NCBI RefSeq assembly: GCF_001922305.1
Contig: NZ_CP018839.1
Coordinates: 1 to 64,000 of the forward strand
From: Thauera chlorobenzoica
GTDB taxonomy: Bacteria; Pseudomonadota; Gammaproteobacteria; Burkholderiales; Rhodocyclaceae
Length of the DNA: 64,000 nt
Direction of reading: 5' to 3'
Every line of letters starts with the position of its first letter. Position 1 is the stretch's first letter. The notes under the pieces were generated by a model. The model was not told the DNA's origin and ran no database searches. It saw nothing but the letters and a program-made list of their open reading frames with translations. This document shows, piece by piece, positions 33,979 to 45,367 of this stretch. Made by a program: the position numbers and the translations under genes.

Positions 33979-34371
33979 ATGACCCGTTTATCGCTGCTCG
34001 CGCTCGTCGCCTCCCCGTTCATCCTGTCGGCGTGCGCGACCCCGCCGCCGCCCGCCGCAGCCCAGGCCCCCGCCGCCATCACCGCGCACCGCGACGGCCA
34101 GCTCGACTTCGACCTCGCCAGCGGCCGCTACGACTGCGAGCACGGGCAGCGCGTCGGTGTGCACCGTGAAGTCCAGGCCGCCGTCAACCACCGTATCCAG
34201 ATCGACTGGCAGGGGCGACGCTACCGGCTCGAACGCGACCCCTCCCACTCCGGCCTGCCGCGTTTCGAAGACCATTCCAGCGGCCTGGTATGGATCGATC
34301 TGCCCTGGAAGAGCGTGCTGCTCGACGGCAGGACCCACAAACCCCTCGCCAGCGAATGCCGCATGGCGTAG
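33979..34371 (+). CDS. MliC-like lipoprotein, possible lysozyme inhibitor
   Basis: The 130-residue product has a lipoprotein signal (LLALVASPFILSACATP, lipobox with Cys near residue 19), a Pro/Ala linker, then a small domain with YDCEHGQRVGV, a YRLER strand, SSGLVWIDLPWKSVLL and a final ASEC. That pattern (Y-x-C ... W ... C) matches the MliC/PliC fold of membrane-bound lysozyme inhibitors, which protect the wall from C-type lysozyme. The signal and pattern are seen; the inhibitor role is by family. Confidence 0.7.
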   Translation: MTRLSLLALVASPFILSACATPPPPAAAQAPAAITAHRDGQLDFDLASGRYDCEHGQRVGVHREVQAAVNHRIQIDWQGRRYRLERDPSHSGLPRFEDHSSGLVWIDLPWKSVLLDGRTHKPLASECRMA

Positions 34372-34561
34372 CCCCACACCCGCAGGCGGACGCGCCGCCG
34401 AACGCCGGGGCGGGCAGGGGCGGCAGTGAACATTGCTTACGATCCGGTTTTACCGAAGCCCGCGGCCAAGCGGGTAAACTCCGCCCCTCTCTCCGCCCTT
34501 CCTGCCGCCCCGCCAGCCCGGAACCCGCCTTCCGCTACCCGCTTTCCGCTGCGGCTCTTCC

Positions 34562-37500
34562 ATGCACCTTCTCCGCCTCCTCGTCCTCCTGCTGCTTCCC
34601 CTGCTGTCGCTGCAGGCCGCCGCCCAGGCGCCCGTGCCGCCTGCCGCTGCGGACGTGCGCACCCGCCTCGACACCCTCGCCGAACGCAAGCTCGCCGAAG
34701 CCGAGCACCGCAGCGCACAACAGGCGCTGGAGCAGGCGCTGGAGCACCTCACCGCCGCCGCGGAATACCGCCGGCAACTCGCCGCCCTGAAGGAAAAGCT
34801 CGGCAGCGCGCCGGCGCGCACCGCCGACGCCCGGCGCCAGCTCACCACCCTGCAGGCCGGCAACGGCCACCTCCCCGAATTCGGCGCGGACACCTCGCCT
34901 GCTCAGCTCGAACAACGCCTCGCCGAGCGCAACGCCGCACTCGCCGAATGGCAGCACCACCTGGACGAAGCCAACGCCCTGCTGGTGGGCTCGCGCACCG
35001 GCCCGGAGCGCGCCCAGACCGAGATCAGCGCCAACCAGGCGCGGATGGCGGCGATCGAGGCCGCGCTCAAGAGCGGCCGCGAGCCCGGCCGCGACGGCCG
35101 CCCGCTCGGCAGCGAGCGGCGCGACGCGCTCGCCGCGGAATGGCACGCGCTCGAGGCCCAGACCGCACTGCGCCGGGAGGAACTCGCCGGCAACAGCCTG
35201 CTGCAGGATCTCGGCCAGGCCCGCCACGACCTCGCCAGCCTGCAGGTGCAGCGCCTGGGGCAACAGATCCAGGTGCTGCAGGCGGCGGTCAACGCCCGGC
35301 GCAGCGCCAATGCGGTGGAAGCGGTGGAAACGCTGGAGGCGGCCGCCGGTGAAGGCGGACAGGCCAGCGCCGGCAGTCTGCTCGCACGCGAAACCGCCGC
35401 CAACCAGCAGCTGTCGGATTACCTGCTGCGCACCACCGAGCACCTCAACACCCTGACCCAGCGCAATCTCGCCACCCGCCAGCAACTCGACAGCCTGAAC
35501 CGCAACCGCAGCCTGATCGACGAACAGATCGAAGTGCTCCAGGGCAGCCTCCTGCTGTCGCGCATCCTGCTCGAGCAAAAGCGCGCCCTGCCACGGCCCG
35601 CGCTCGATACGCAACTCGCCGCGCAGATCGCCGACATCCGCCTGTACCAGTTCGAGATCAACAAGCAGCGCGAACAGCTCGCCCAGCCCGCCACCTACGC
35701 CGAGCGCCTGTTCGCCCAGGCGCCCGCCGAACAGGCCGACGGCGCCCTGCGCGAGCAGCTCGGCGCCCTGCTCGCAGCGCGCGCGGAACTGCTCGAACGC
35801 CTCAACCGTGAACTCAGCGCCCTGCTCAACGAATCGATCACGCTGCAGCTCAACGAACGCCAGCTCCAGAGCACGGCCGACACCCTGCGCGCCACCCTCG
35901 ACGAGCAGATGTTCTGGATTCCGAGCAACCGTCCGCTCGACCTCGACTGGCTGCAGGCCCTGCCCGGCGCGCTCCAGGCCCAGCTCGGCGCGATCCCCTG
36001 GCGCTCGGCCAGCACCGAGCTGTGGACCGGGCTGCAGGCGCGCCCCTTCCTGTTCCTGCCGGTGCTGCTGCTGACCCTGACCCTGCTGTGGCGGCGGCGC
36101 TGGCTGCGCGCCCGGCTCGACGGCGTGCACGCCGACATCGGCTACGTGCGCCGCGACAGCCAGCTCCACACCCCGCTGGCGATCCTGTTCAACGTGCTGC
36201 TGGCGCTGCCGGTGAGCCTGCTGCTGGCGCTGGCCGGGCTGGCGCTGCAGATGGACGCCCGCGGCCAGAACGCCAGCCTGGGTGCGGCGCTGCTGCAGAT
36301 GGCCGAAGCCTGGCTGGTGTTCTACACCGCCTACCGCGTGCTCGAGCCGGGCGGCGTCGCCGAGCGCCATTTCCACGTCGCCGGGGCGCTGACCCACGAG
36401 CTCTACCTGCACATGCGCCGCCTCGGCCTGGTCGTGCTCGCCGTGGTCGCCATCGTCACCATCACCGAACGCCAGCCCGAGGGGCTCGCCGACGACGTCC
36501 TCGGCCTGCTCACCCTGCTCGCCGGCTACGCCTCGATGGCCTGGCTGATGGGCCGCCTGCTGGTGCACAAGTCGAGCGCCACCCGCCCTTCGCCGCTGCG
36601 TGCCGTGCTCGCGGTCGCCCTCGCGCTGATGCCGCTGGCGCTGATCGGCGCGCTCCTGACCGGCTACTACTACACCGCGCTGAAGCTCACCGGGCGCCTG
36701 ATCGACACCCTGTTCGTGCTGATCGCCTGGCGCCTGCTCGGCGCGATGTTCCGCCGCGCGCTCGAAGTCGCTGCCCGCCGCCTGGTCTATCAGCGCGCGG
36801 TCGAGCGCCGCGAGGCCGCCGAACACGAAGGCCGGATCGGCGCCGACGGCGACGACATTGCCGACAGCCCCAGCCTCGACGTCGACAAGATCAACCAGCA
36901 GTCGCTGCGCCTGCTCCGCCTCGGCCTGCTCGGCGCCCTGCTCGTCGCCCTGTACTGGGTGTGGGCCGACCTGATCACCGTGTTCGCCTACCTCGACAAC
37001 ATCGTCCTCTATCAATTCACCGCCGCCGACGGCAGCAGCGGCACCCCGATCAGCCTGCGCGATGTGCTCGGCGCGCTGCTGATCGGCGGCATCGCCTTCA
37101 TCCTCGCCGCCAACCTGCCCGGCCTGCTCGAAGTGCTGGTGCTGTCGCGCATGAAGCTGGCGCAGGGCAGCGCCTACGCGGCCACCACCTTGCTGTCCTA
37201 CGTGATCGCCGGCGTCGGCATCGTCGCCACCTTCGGCGCCCTCGGGGTGAGCTGGGACAAGCTCCAGTGGCTGGTGGCGGCGCTGTCGGTGGGGCTGGGT
37301 TTCGGCCTCCAGGAGATCTTCGCCAACTTTGTCTCCGGCCTGATCATCCTGTTCGAGCGCCCGGTACGGATCGGCGACGTCGTCACCATCGGCAACGTGT
37401 CGGGCACGGTCAGCCGCATCCAGATCCGCGCCACCACGATCACCGACTTCGACCGCAAGGAAATCATCGTCCCCAACAAGGCCTTCATCACCGGGCAGCT

Positions 37501-37897
37501 GATCAACTGGTCGCTGACCGACACCGTCACCCGGGTCACGGTCAGGGTCGGCGTGGCCTACGGTTCGGATCTGGAACTGACCCGCCGGCTGCTGCTGCAG
37601 ATCGCCGGAGACAACCCGCGCGTGCTCGACGAACCCGCCCCGCTGGCGCTCTTTCTCGCCTTCGGCCCCAGCACCCTGGACCATGAACTGCGCATCCACG
37701 TGCGCGAACTCGTCGACCGCAACGCCGCGATCGACGAGATCAACCGCGCCATCGACCGCCTGTTCCGGGAACACGGCATCGAGATCGCCTTCAACCAGAT
37801 GGACGTCCACATCCGCAGCGTCGCCGACGGCAGGGAAGCGAAGCTGCAGACGGTGATGCCGCCACCGGCGGGCGAGGGCAGCGGCAGCGGGCAGTGA
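34562..37897 (+). CDS. Mechanosensitive channel of the MscK (KefA) type
   Basis: The 1111-residue product has a signal sequence (LLVLLLLPLLSLQAAAQA), a long periplasmic coiled-coil-rich part up to about residue 470 (many Gln/Leu/Ala heptads), a set of about eight membrane segments from 480 to 850, and a MscS core: the pore helix region around residue 870, GLGFGLQEIFANFVSGL near 912 and IGDVVTIGNVSGTV after it, followed by the beta domain and C-terminal domain. Such channels open under membrane tension and let osmolytes out. Length fits MscK/KefA (about 1100). Confidence 0.93.
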   Translation: MHLLRLLVLLLLPLLSLQAAAQAPVPPAAADVRTRLDTLAERKLAEAEHRSAQQALEQALEHLTAAAEYRRQLAALKEKLGSAPARTADARRQLTTLQAGNGHLPEFGADTSPAQLEQRLAERNAALAEWQHHLDEANALLVGSRTGPERAQTEISANQARMAAIEAALKSGREPGRDGRPLGSERRDALAAEWHALEAQTALRREELAGNSLLQDLGQARHDLASLQVQRLGQQIQVLQAAVNARRSANAVEAVETLEAAAGEGGQASAGSLLARETAANQQLSDYLLRTTEHLNTLTQRNLATRQQLDSLNRNRSLIDEQIEVLQGSLLLSRILLEQKRALPRPALDTQLAAQIADIRLYQFEINKQREQLAQPATYAERLFAQAPAEQADGALREQLGALLAARAELLERLNRELSALLNESITLQLNERQLQSTADTLRATLDEQMFWIPSNRPLDLDWLQALPGALQAQLGAIPWRSASTELWTGLQARPFLFLPVLLLTLTLLWRRRWLRARLDGVHADIGYVRRDSQLHTPLAILFNVLLALPVSLLLALAGLALQMDARGQNASLGAALLQMAEAWLVFYTAYRVLEPGGVAERHFHVAGALTHELYLHMRRLGLVVLAVVAIVTITERQPEGLADDVLGLLTLLAGYASMAWLMGRLLVHKSSATRPSPLRAVLAVALALMPLALIGALLTGYYYTALKLTGRLIDTLFVLIAWRLLGAMFRRALEVAARRLVYQRAVERREAAEHEGRIGADGDDIADSPSLDVDKINQQSLRLLRLGLLGALLVALYWVWADLITVFAYLDNIVLYQFTAADGSSGTPISLRDVLGALLIGGIAFILAANLPGLLEVLVLSRMKLAQGSAYAATTLLSYVIAGVGIVATFGALGVSWDKLQWLVAALSVGLGFGLQEIFANFVSGLIILFERPVRIGDVVTIGNVSGTVSRIQIRATTITDFDRKEIIVPNKAFITGQLINWSLTDTVTRVTVRVGVAYGSDLELTRRLLLQIAGDNPRVLDEPAPLALFLAFGPSTLDHELRIHVRELVDRNAAIDEINRAIDRLFREHGIEIAFNQMDVHIRSVADGREAKLQTVMPPPAGEGSGSGQ

Positions 37898-37912
37898 GGC
37901 CGGAAAGGAGGC

Positions 37913-38281
37913 TCAGGCGTCCGGCCCGGGCTGGCGCCCGCTCTCTTCCCCGGTGCGCACTTCGCGGATCACCTCGCCTTCGATGACCAGGCCGCGGGCG
38001 CTGCCATAGGCGCCCGCGGCCTGGTCCTGCGCACGCATCCGGGCCTCGCCCTGGGCGCGCATCGTCTTGCGCAGCGCGCGCGTCTTCCACCACAGGTAGC
38101 CCCACGCCGCCGCCCCGACGGTCAGCACCACGGCGAACAGCACCACCGAGAACATCAGCGCGAGGCTGAACACCGCCACCGCGACGACGGCGGCGACGAG
38201 CTTCTGCAGCAGCGAGGGAGGCGCGCCGTCGCCGCGCTGGAGCTTGTCGAAAAGGCCGGAAAATCGGGGATCCCTGTACAT
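37913..38281 (-). CDS. Small membrane protein of unknown function
   Basis: The 122-residue product has two adjoining hydrophobic segments (LLQKLVAAVVAVAVFSLALMF and VVLFAVVLTVGAAAWGYLWW, residues 24-66), followed by a charged cytoplasmic tail (RALRKTMRAQGEARMRAQDQ; VIEGEVIREV). The ATG at 38281 is preferred over the in-frame ATG 38287 because AGGA lies at the right distance only for the former. I do not recognise a family. It is convergent with mscK. Confidence 0.75.
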   Translation of the reverse strand: MYRDPRFSGLFDKLQRGDGAPPSLLQKLVAAVVAVAVFSLALMFSVVLFAVVLTVGAAAWGYLWWKTRALRKTMRAQGEARMRAQDQAAGAYGSARGLVIEGEVIREVRTGEESGRQPGPDA

Positions 38282-38535
38282 GAGCATTTCCTGAAATAAC
38301 GTGCACCGCCGTACTGCGCCGCATCGCCGCAGTCAGAACCCGTGGCGGCGAAAAGATTCCACCCCCTGCCGGGGTCGGAACTGCGGCCGGAATGTTCCGC
38401 GGCAGGCGGCCGCGGCACCGGGCGCGGCCATTTTCGCGCAAATGCACTGCGCGCGCCGTTCCCTGTTGAAATTCCTCCCCTCGCCCGGGAAGATGGCCCC
38501 TGTCCGCGCCCACCGCCCTGCCGCCGCCGTCCGCC

Positions 38536-39156
38536 ATGCCCGACCTGACCCTGCACCAGCTCCGCACCCGCCACGTCGGCCCGATCGACCTCCACATTGC
38601 CGCCGGCGAATGCGTGTGCATCCGCGGCGCCTCGGGCAGCGGCAAATCGCTGCTGCTGCGCGCGATCGCCGACCTCGATCCGCATCGGGGCGATGTCCGC
38701 CTCGACGCCCGGCCCTGCTCGGCGATGCCCGCCCCCGCCTGGCGGCGCCAGGTGGCGCTGGTGATGGCCGAGAGCGCGTGGTGGGCGGAGACGGTCGGCG
38801 CCCACTTCAGCGACGGCTGCGACCCCGCCTGGCTGGCCCGCCTCGGCCTGCCCGCGGCGGCGCTCGACTGGGAAGTGGCGCGCTGCTCCACCGGCGAGCG
38901 CCAGCGCCTCGCCCTGTTGCGCACGCTGATGCGCCGGCCGGCGGCGCTGCTGCTCGATGAACCCACCGGCAACCTCGACGCCGACAGCACCGCCCGCGTC
39001 GAAGCCCTGCTCGACCACTACCGTCGCACACAGGGCGCGGCGCTGCTGTGGATCAGCCACGATCCGCGCCAGGCCGGGCGCGTCGCCCGGCGCTGCTTCG
39101 TGCTCGAGGACGGCACCTTGCGTGAGGACAGGCCGGAGGAGGGCACCCGGTGGTGA
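38536..39156 (+). CDS. fetA: ABC transporter ATPase, FetA (YbbL) type
   Basis: The 206-residue product is a compact ABC ATPase with Walker A GASGSGKSLLL near residue 35, the signature CSTGERQRLAL near 120 and Walker B AALLLDEPTGNLD near 140, followed by the H-loop WISHDP. The downstream gene encodes a UPF0014 membrane protein, so this pair is FetAB, an ABC exporter linked to iron homeostasis in E. coli (YbbL-YbbM). Coding regions overlap by 4 bases, or 7 if GTG 39150 is used. Confidence 0.9.
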   Translation: MPDLTLHQLRTRHVGPIDLHIAAGECVCIRGASGSGKSLLLRAIADLDPHRGDVRLDARPCSAMPAPAWRRQVALVMAESAWWAETVGAHFSDGCDPAWLARLGLPAAALDWEVARCSTGERQRLALLRTLMRRPAALLLDEPTGNLDADSTARVEALLDHYRRTQGAALLWISHDPRQAGRVARRCFVLEDGTLREDRPEEGTRW

Positions 39157-39950
39157 TCGAACTCTCGGCCCTCGACCTGTCGCTCGCCGCGCTGCTGATC
39201 CTGGCACTGGCGGGGCTGTCGCTGCGCCTGGGCCTGGGCATCGGGCAGCGCCTGCTGGTGTCGGCCGCGCGCACCACGATCCAGCTGCTGCTGATCGGGC
39301 TGGTGCTGAAGCTGCTGTTCGACAATGTCCATTTCCTCTGGGTGGCGGCGATGGCGGCGGTCATGATCACCGCTGCCGGACACGAAGTGATGGCGCGGCA
39401 GAAGCGCCGCTTCACCGGCGGATGGGGCTTCGGCCTGGGCACGCTGTCGATGTTCGTATCCTCGTTCACCGTCACCGTGCTGGCGCTGGTGGCGGTGATC
39501 GGCACCACCCCCTGGTACGCCCCGCAGTACGCCATCCCGCTGCTCGGCATGGTGCTGGGCAACACCATGAACGGCATCGCCCTCGGGCTCGACCGCCTGA
39601 CCCAGGACGCCGCCGCGAAGCGCACGGTGCTCGAGACCCGGCTTGCCCTCGGCGAGGACTGGAACGCGGCCATCGCCGATACCCGGCGCGAGGCCATCCG
39701 CGTCGGCCTGATCCCGATCATCAATGCCATGGCCGCCGCCGGCATCGTCAGCCTGCCGGGGATGATGACCGGCCAGATCCTCGCCGGCGCGCCGCCGGTG
39801 GAGGCGGTCAAGTACCAGATCCTGGTGATGTTCCTGATCGCCGGCGGCACCGGCTTCGGCACCGTGGTCGCGGTCGGTCTCGCCGCCCGCCGCCTGTTCG
39901 ACGAACGCCAACGCCTGCGCCTGGACCGACTGCGCGCGCCGCAGGATTGA
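39153..39950 (+). CDS. fetB: Iron export permease FetB (UPF0014, YbbM) type
   Basis: The 265-residue product has about seven membrane segments and the UPF0014 hallmarks: AARTTIQLLLIGLVLKLLF near residue 40, GTTPWYAPQYAIPLLGMVLGNTMNGIALGLDRL near 120 and SLPGMMTGQILAGAPPVEAVKYQI near 200. It forms the membrane part of the exporter with FetA. Starts are GTG 39153, or GTG 39150 two codons apart in effect; both overlap the fetA stop. The last 20 residues are Arg-rich. Confidence 0.92.
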   Translation: MIELSALDLSLAALLILALAGLSLRLGLGIGQRLLVSAARTTIQLLLIGLVLKLLFDNVHFLWVAAMAAVMITAAGHEVMARQKRRFTGGWGFGLGTLSMFVSSFTVTVLALVAVIGTTPWYAPQYAIPLLGMVLGNTMNGIALGLDRLTQDAAAKRTVLETRLALGEDWNAAIADTRREAIRVGLIPIINAMAAAGIVSLPGMMTGQILAGAPPVEAVKYQILVMFLIAGGTGFGTVVAVGLAARRLFDERQRLRLDRLRAPQD

Positions 39951-40007
39951 GGCCTCGGGCAAGATCACCACCGCGCGGGTAACGCGGAAGAACGCACGCC
40001 GGGCCGC

Positions 40008-40943
40008 TCAGGGGCGCAACACGAACAGCAGCGCCGACAAGGTCGCCACCGACAGCACGGTGGACAGGAACACCGCCGAGGCCACCGTGGCCTGGCAGAC
40101 GGCGTAGCGCTGCGCGAACAGGTAGGGCGTGATCCCCGCCGGCAGCGCCGCCAGCACCACCGCGGTCGCCACCCACAGCCGCGGCACGTCGAACACCTGG
40201 GTCGCCAGCAGCCACACCAGCAGCGGATGCACCCCCGTCTTCAGCGCCACCAGCAGCGCCGGCTCCTTCAGGTTGCCGCCCAGGCTGTAGCGCGTCAGCG
40301 AAGCGCCGAGGGCAAACAACGCGCACGGCGTGGCGGCGCTGCCCAGGCCCTTGGCCACCGCATCCAGCGGCCCGGGAATCTGCAGTCCGGCAAGAGCGAA
40401 CAGCAGGCCGCACGACAGCCCCCAGATGATCGGCGTGGCGAGCACGCTCCTCGCCAGCTTCGCCAGCATCGCCCCGACCGACTCCTGCCCGCCACGGGCG
40501 CCTTCGATCAGCGCGGTGGTCGGCGGCAGCATCAGCAGGCTGTGGCAGGCGATCATCACGAACAGCGGCAGCGCGGCGGAGTCGCCGTAGGCGGTCATCA
40601 CCAGCGGGATGCCGAGCATGCCGGTGTTGGAGAAGGCGCCGCCGAGGCCGAGCACCGCCTGCTCGTCGAGCCGGCGCGCGAACAGCCAGCGCCCGCCGAG
40701 CATCGCCAGCGCGAACACCGCGAACGCGCCCAGGTAGTACGACAGCAGGTAGCCCCAGGGCATCGCCGCGGGCAGCTCGGCCTGGGCGATCGCACGGAAC
40801 AGCATCAGCGGCAGCGCGAAGTTGAACACGAACAGCGACAGCCCGCGATTGGCGGCCTCGTCGAACACACCGCAGCGCGCCGCGGCGTAGCCGAGGCCGA
40901 GGGTGCCGAACACCGGCAGGATGATGCCGAAGATGATGTCCAC
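40008..40943 (-). CDS. AEC (auxin efflux carrier) family transporter
   Basis: The 311-residue product has ten predicted membrane segments in two halves and the conserved LPVFGTLGLGYAAAR opening, FNFALPLMLFRAIAQ near residue 42, and FSNTGMLGIPLVMTAYG in the middle. It starts at GTG 40943 with AAGGAAA as ribosome site. AEC members carry organic acids or amino acids; the substrate is unknown here. It is convergent with fetB. Next to fumC it may handle a C4 acid, but that is only a guess from proximity. Confidence 0.9.
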   Translation of the reverse strand: MDIIFGIILPVFGTLGLGYAAARCGVFDEAANRGLSLFVFNFALPLMLFRAIAQAELPAAMPWGYLLSYYLGAFAVFALAMLGGRWLFARRLDEQAVLGLGGAFSNTGMLGIPLVMTAYGDSAALPLFVMIACHSLLMLPPTTALIEGARGGQESVGAMLAKLARSVLATPIIWGLSCGLLFALAGLQIPGPLDAVAKGLGSAATPCALFALGASLTRYSLGGNLKEPALLVALKTGVHPLLVWLLATQVFDVPRLWVATAVVLAALPAGITPYLFAQRYAVCQATVASAVFLSTVLSVATLSALLFVLRP

Positions 40944-41298
40944 TGCGGTTTCCTTGCGCGGTGCGGCCGGCGCCGGAGGGCGGACGCCCCCGCACCGCCG
41001 GCGCTTCGTGTCGATGGGCCCGGCGGCCAGCCCGGGTCGGAGATGATGGTCCCGTCGCAAGGTCGCATCAAGTCGGAAAAACGCGGATTGCGGGCCGCGC
41101 CGGCGGCACCGCAAGCGCATGCGGCGGGGATGGCAGCGTCTGCCTCTGGCAACAGCGACGGCGCGCAGCTGTCCAACTTCGGGCACATGGCCCGGCGCCA
41201 CGGGGAAGTCACCGGTTTCCCCGGCAGCGGCCTCCGGCGATCCTGGCCTGGCACCCCGATCGTGCAAGATGAACACTCTTCCGGCGCAAGGAGCTTCC
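40944..41298. other. Intergenic region between the AEC gene and fumC
   Basis: No gene is evident in these 355 bases, which contain the divergent promoters of the AEC gene and fumC. The sequence is GC-rich throughout; no clear -35/-10 pair was found. An AAGGAG ribosome site lies directly before fumC (about 41288-41293). Confidence 0.5.
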
Positions 41299-42681
<1,383 letters not shown>

Positions 42682-42904
42682 AAGCTGCATCCGGATGTAT
42701 CCGGAGGCCGCCGCCCCACCGCCGCCCGGGCGGCAGGCCAGCACCCCGCAGCGCGGCCACGCTCGCCGGTGGGGCGGGGCGCGGCACGCAACATTTCGAC
42801 ACCGCACCGCAGAATCATTTGCCGGCCGGCGTACTCATACTTCCGTATGGAGCGGACACGCGGCACGCGCCGTCCTCCGCTCGGGCAACGATACGGAGGC
42901 TGTC

Positions 42905-43123
42905 ATGAAGACCCGAACCCTGATTCCCGCCGCATTGATCGTTCTCGCCACCACCGGCTGCGCCACCTGGGACGGGATGTCCTCGCGTGAAAAAAGCGCG
43001 GCGATCGGCGCCGGCGTGGGCGGCGTGGCCGGTGCGGTCGTGACCGACGGCGGCATCCTCGGCACCGTGGGCGGCGCCGCGATCGGCGGTGTCATCGGCG
43101 ACCAGGTCGGCAAGAAGAAGTAA
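42905..43123 (+). CDS. OsmB-like glycine-zipper lipoprotein
   Basis: The 72-residue product has a lipoprotein signal (LIPAALIVLATTGCATW, Cys about residue 19) followed by a glycine-zipper segment AAIGAGVGGVAGAVV and GGAAIGGVIGDQVGKKK. This is the OsmB/glycine-zipper 2TM pattern of small outer-membrane lipoproteins, often induced by osmotic stress. It is followed by a good terminator. The 220-base gap upstream contains the perfect short inverted repeat CATAC-ttcc-GTATG near 42836. Confidence 0.85.
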   Translation: MKTRTLIPAALIVLATTGCATWDGMSSREKSAAIGAGVGGVAGAVVTDGGILGTVGGAAIGGVIGDQVGKKK

Positions 43124-43127
43124 GCCG

Positions 43128-43143
43128 GCGCCAGGCCTGGCGC
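43128..43143. repeat. Perfect 16-bp palindrome
   Basis: GCGCCAGGCCTGGCGC at 43128-43143 is a loopless palindrome that starts four bases after the OsmB-like stop. It is not followed by T residues, so it is unlikely to be a terminator; it may be a protein-binding site or an incidental short repeat. Confidence 0.55.
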
Positions 43144-43180
43144 AACCCGGTTTCCCCTGCGTTTCCTGTTCTCCTCTTTC

Positions 43181-43215
43181 GGGCACAGCGGCCACCCTGG
43201 CCGATGTGCCCTTTT
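43181..43215 (+). terminator. Rho-independent terminator after the OsmB-like gene
   Basis: GGGCACA (43181-43187) pairs with TGTGCCC (43205-43211) and CGGCCA (43189-43194) with TGGCCG (43198-43203) around CCC, with one G/A mismatch between the two stems. Four T residues follow (43212-43215). It stands directly before the convergent DUF2798 gene. Confidence 0.8.
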
Positions 43216-43216
43216 C

Positions 43217-43447
43217 TCATTCGGCGTGGAGCCGGGCGAGAATCGCCTTAGTCATCCGCTGCGCCATCGGGATCGCGATATAGGCCGCCACCGCCGCCAT
43301 CGGCCAGGCGATGGCGAACGCCTTCAGCCACAGTCCGATGAAGTCCGGACGCAGGCCGAGGTTGATCCAGGTGACGAGTGCGGTCATCAGGAAGGCCATG
43401 ATGCCGGCCATGATCACCGGCTGGATGTGCTGAGGCTGGAGACGCAT
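43217..43447 (-). CDS. DUF2798 family membrane protein
   Basis: The 76-residue product has two membrane segments, IMAGIMAFLMTALVTWINLG and AFAIAWPMAAVAAYIAIPM, and the DUF2798 hallmarks of a short protein with a TWINLGLRPDF loop and a final PMAQRMT stretch. The function of DUF2798 is unknown. It is convergent with the OsmB-like gene and is followed by its terminator. Confidence 0.85.
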   Translation of the reverse strand: MRLQPQHIQPVIMAGIMAFLMTALVTWINLGLRPDFIGLWLKAFAIAWPMAAVAAYIAIPMAQRMTKAILARLHAE

Positions 43448-43722
43448 TGACGAGTTTTCCGGGGAGCGGGCAGTTCCGCATTATCTCCGATCGGGACGCT
43501 CGGACCAGGGCAGCGCCCGCGTTTTCATCACCCGGGACGAATACCGAATCACCCTGGCAAACGCCCCCCGCCTGCGGCCGCGGGCCGGCACGGTGGAAGC
43601 GCGCGCCCTCCCCGGCATCTGCCGACCACGCTCAGTGACCGACTAATTCCTTGATAGAATTGCGCTTGTCCCGCCTCGCCCGACTCCGGGCGGGCGGATT
43701 TTCTTTTTGCCGACGAAGCCTG

Positions 43723-45345
43723 ATGACCACCACTCCCTATCCGCCCGAACTGCTGCGCGACGTCGAAAAGCGCCGCACCTTCGCCATCATCTCCCACCCC
43801 GACGCGGGCAAGACCACGCTCACCGAGAAGCTGCTGCTGTTCGGCGGCGCAATCCAGCTCGCGGGCACGGTGAAGGCGCGCAAATCCGCCCGCCACGCCA
43901 CTTCCGACTGGATGGAAGTGGAAAAGCAGCGCGGCATCTCGGTGACCAGCTCGGTGATGCAGTTCGAGTACCAGGGGCACACCATCAACCTCCTCGACAC
44001 CCCCGGCCACGAGGACTTCTCCGAGGACACCTACCGCGTGCTCACCGCGGTGGACGCCGCGGTGATGGTGATCGACGCCGCCAAGGGGGTGGAAGCGCAG
44101 ACGATCAAGCTGCTCGAAGTCTGCCGCCTGCGCAACACGCCGATCATCACCTTCGTCAACAAGCTCGACCGCGAAGTGCGCGAGCCCTTCGAGCTCCTCG
44201 CCGAGATCGAGGACGTGCTCAAGATCGGCTGCGCCCCGGTGACCTGGCCGCTGGGGATGGGCAAGGCCTTCCGCGGCGTCTATCACCTGCTGCAGGATCA
44301 GGTGCTGACCTTCGTCCCGGGCGAGGAGCGGCGCAGCGACGCCGAAGTGCTGAAGGGCATCGGCAACGCCGCGCTGGATGAGCGCTTTCCGCTCGAAGTC
44401 GGCCAGCTGCGCGACGACGTCGAACTGCTCAACGACGCCTCGCCACCCTTCGACCTCGACGACTTCCTCGCCGGCCGCCAGAGCCCGGTGTTCTTCGGCT
44501 CGGGGATCAACAACTTCGGCGTGCAGGAGATCCTGCAGGCGCTGATCGACTGGGCACCGCCACCGCAGGCGCGCATCGCAGGGACGGGCACGACCGGCAC
44601 GCGCATGGTGCAGCCTGCCGAACCGGCATTCACCGGTTTCGTGTTCAAGATCCAGGCCAACATGGACCCCAAGCACCGCGACCGCATCGCCTTCTTCCGC
44701 ATCTGCTCGGGGCGCTACAGCTCGGGGATGAAGGTGCGCCACGTGCGCGCCGGGCGCGACATGAAGCTCGCCAACGCGCTGACCTTCATGGCCAACGAGC
44801 GCGTGATCATGGAGGACGGCGTCGCCGGCGACATCATCGGCATCCACAACCACGGCCAGCTGCAGATCGGCGACACCCTCACCGAAGGCGAGGCGCTCGG
44901 CTTCAAGGGCATCCCCTACTTCTCGCCGGAACTGTTCCGCGCCGCGCGCCTGCGCGACCCGCTCAAATCCAAGCAGTTGCAGAAAGGCCTGCAGGAGCTC
45001 GGCGAGGAGGGCGCGATCCAGGTCTTCGAGCTCGAAGGCGGCCAGCTCCTGCTCGGCGCCGTGGGCGTGCTGCAGTTCGAGATCGTCGCCCAGCGCCTCA
45101 AGGACGAGTACAAGGTCGATGCGATCTTCGAGTCCGCCGACATCCACACCGCGCGCTGGCTGACCTTCCCCGACGACACCACCCGGCGCAACTTCGAATA
45201 CGAGCAGGCCCTGCGCCTGGGCAAGGACATCGACGGCAACCCGGTGTACCTCGCCACCAGCCGCTACAACCTGGAAGTGACGGCAGAGAAGTGGCCGAAG
45301 GTGAGCTTCCACGCCACGCGCGAGCACGGGCAGGTGCTGGGCTGA
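43723..45345 (+). CDS. prfC: Peptide chain release factor 3
   Basis: RF3 is the GTPase that removes RF1/RF2 from the ribosome after peptide release. The 540-residue product has G1 [16 protein letters not shown] near residue 25, G3 [11 protein letters not shown] near 93 and G4 FVNKLDR near 148, and the RF3 family sequence [15 protein letters not shown] in switch I. Domain 2 and the C-terminal domain III end with [16 protein letters not shown] 43723 fits the family; the longer in-frame opening was rejected. Confidence 0.96.
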   Translation: MTTTPYPPELLRDVEKRRTFAIISHPDAGKTTLTEKLLLFGGAIQLAGTVKARKSARHATSDWMEVEKQRGISVTSSVMQFEYQGHTINLLDTPGHEDFSEDTYRVLTAVDAAVMVIDAAKGVEAQTIKLLEVCRLRNTPIITFVNKLDREVREPFELLAEIEDVLKIGCAPVTWPLGMGKAFRGVYHLLQDQVLTFVPGEERRSDAEVLKGIGNAALDERFPLEVGQLRDDVELLNDASPPFDLDDFLAGRQSPVFFGSGINNFGVQEILQALIDWAPPPQARIAGTGTTGTRMVQPAEPAFTGFVFKIQANMDPKHRDRIAFFRICSGRYSSGMKVRHVRAGRDMKLANALTFMANERVIMEDGVAGDIIGIHNHGQLQIGDTLTEGEALGFKGIPYFSPELFRAARLRDPLKSKQLQKGLQELGEEGAIQVFELEGGQLLLGAVGVLQFEIVAQRLKDEYKVDAIFESADIHTARWLTFPDDTTRRNFEYEQALRLGKDIDGNPVYLATSRYNLEVTAEKWPKVSFHATREHGQVLG

Positions 45346-45367
45346 ACCACAGCGGCAGGGGGCGGGC

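Noticed and set aside
34535..37810. Minus-strand open frame of 1091 codons opposite mscK
   Set aside because: Antisense shadow of the MscK-type channel; Gln/Gly/Val-rich without motifs.
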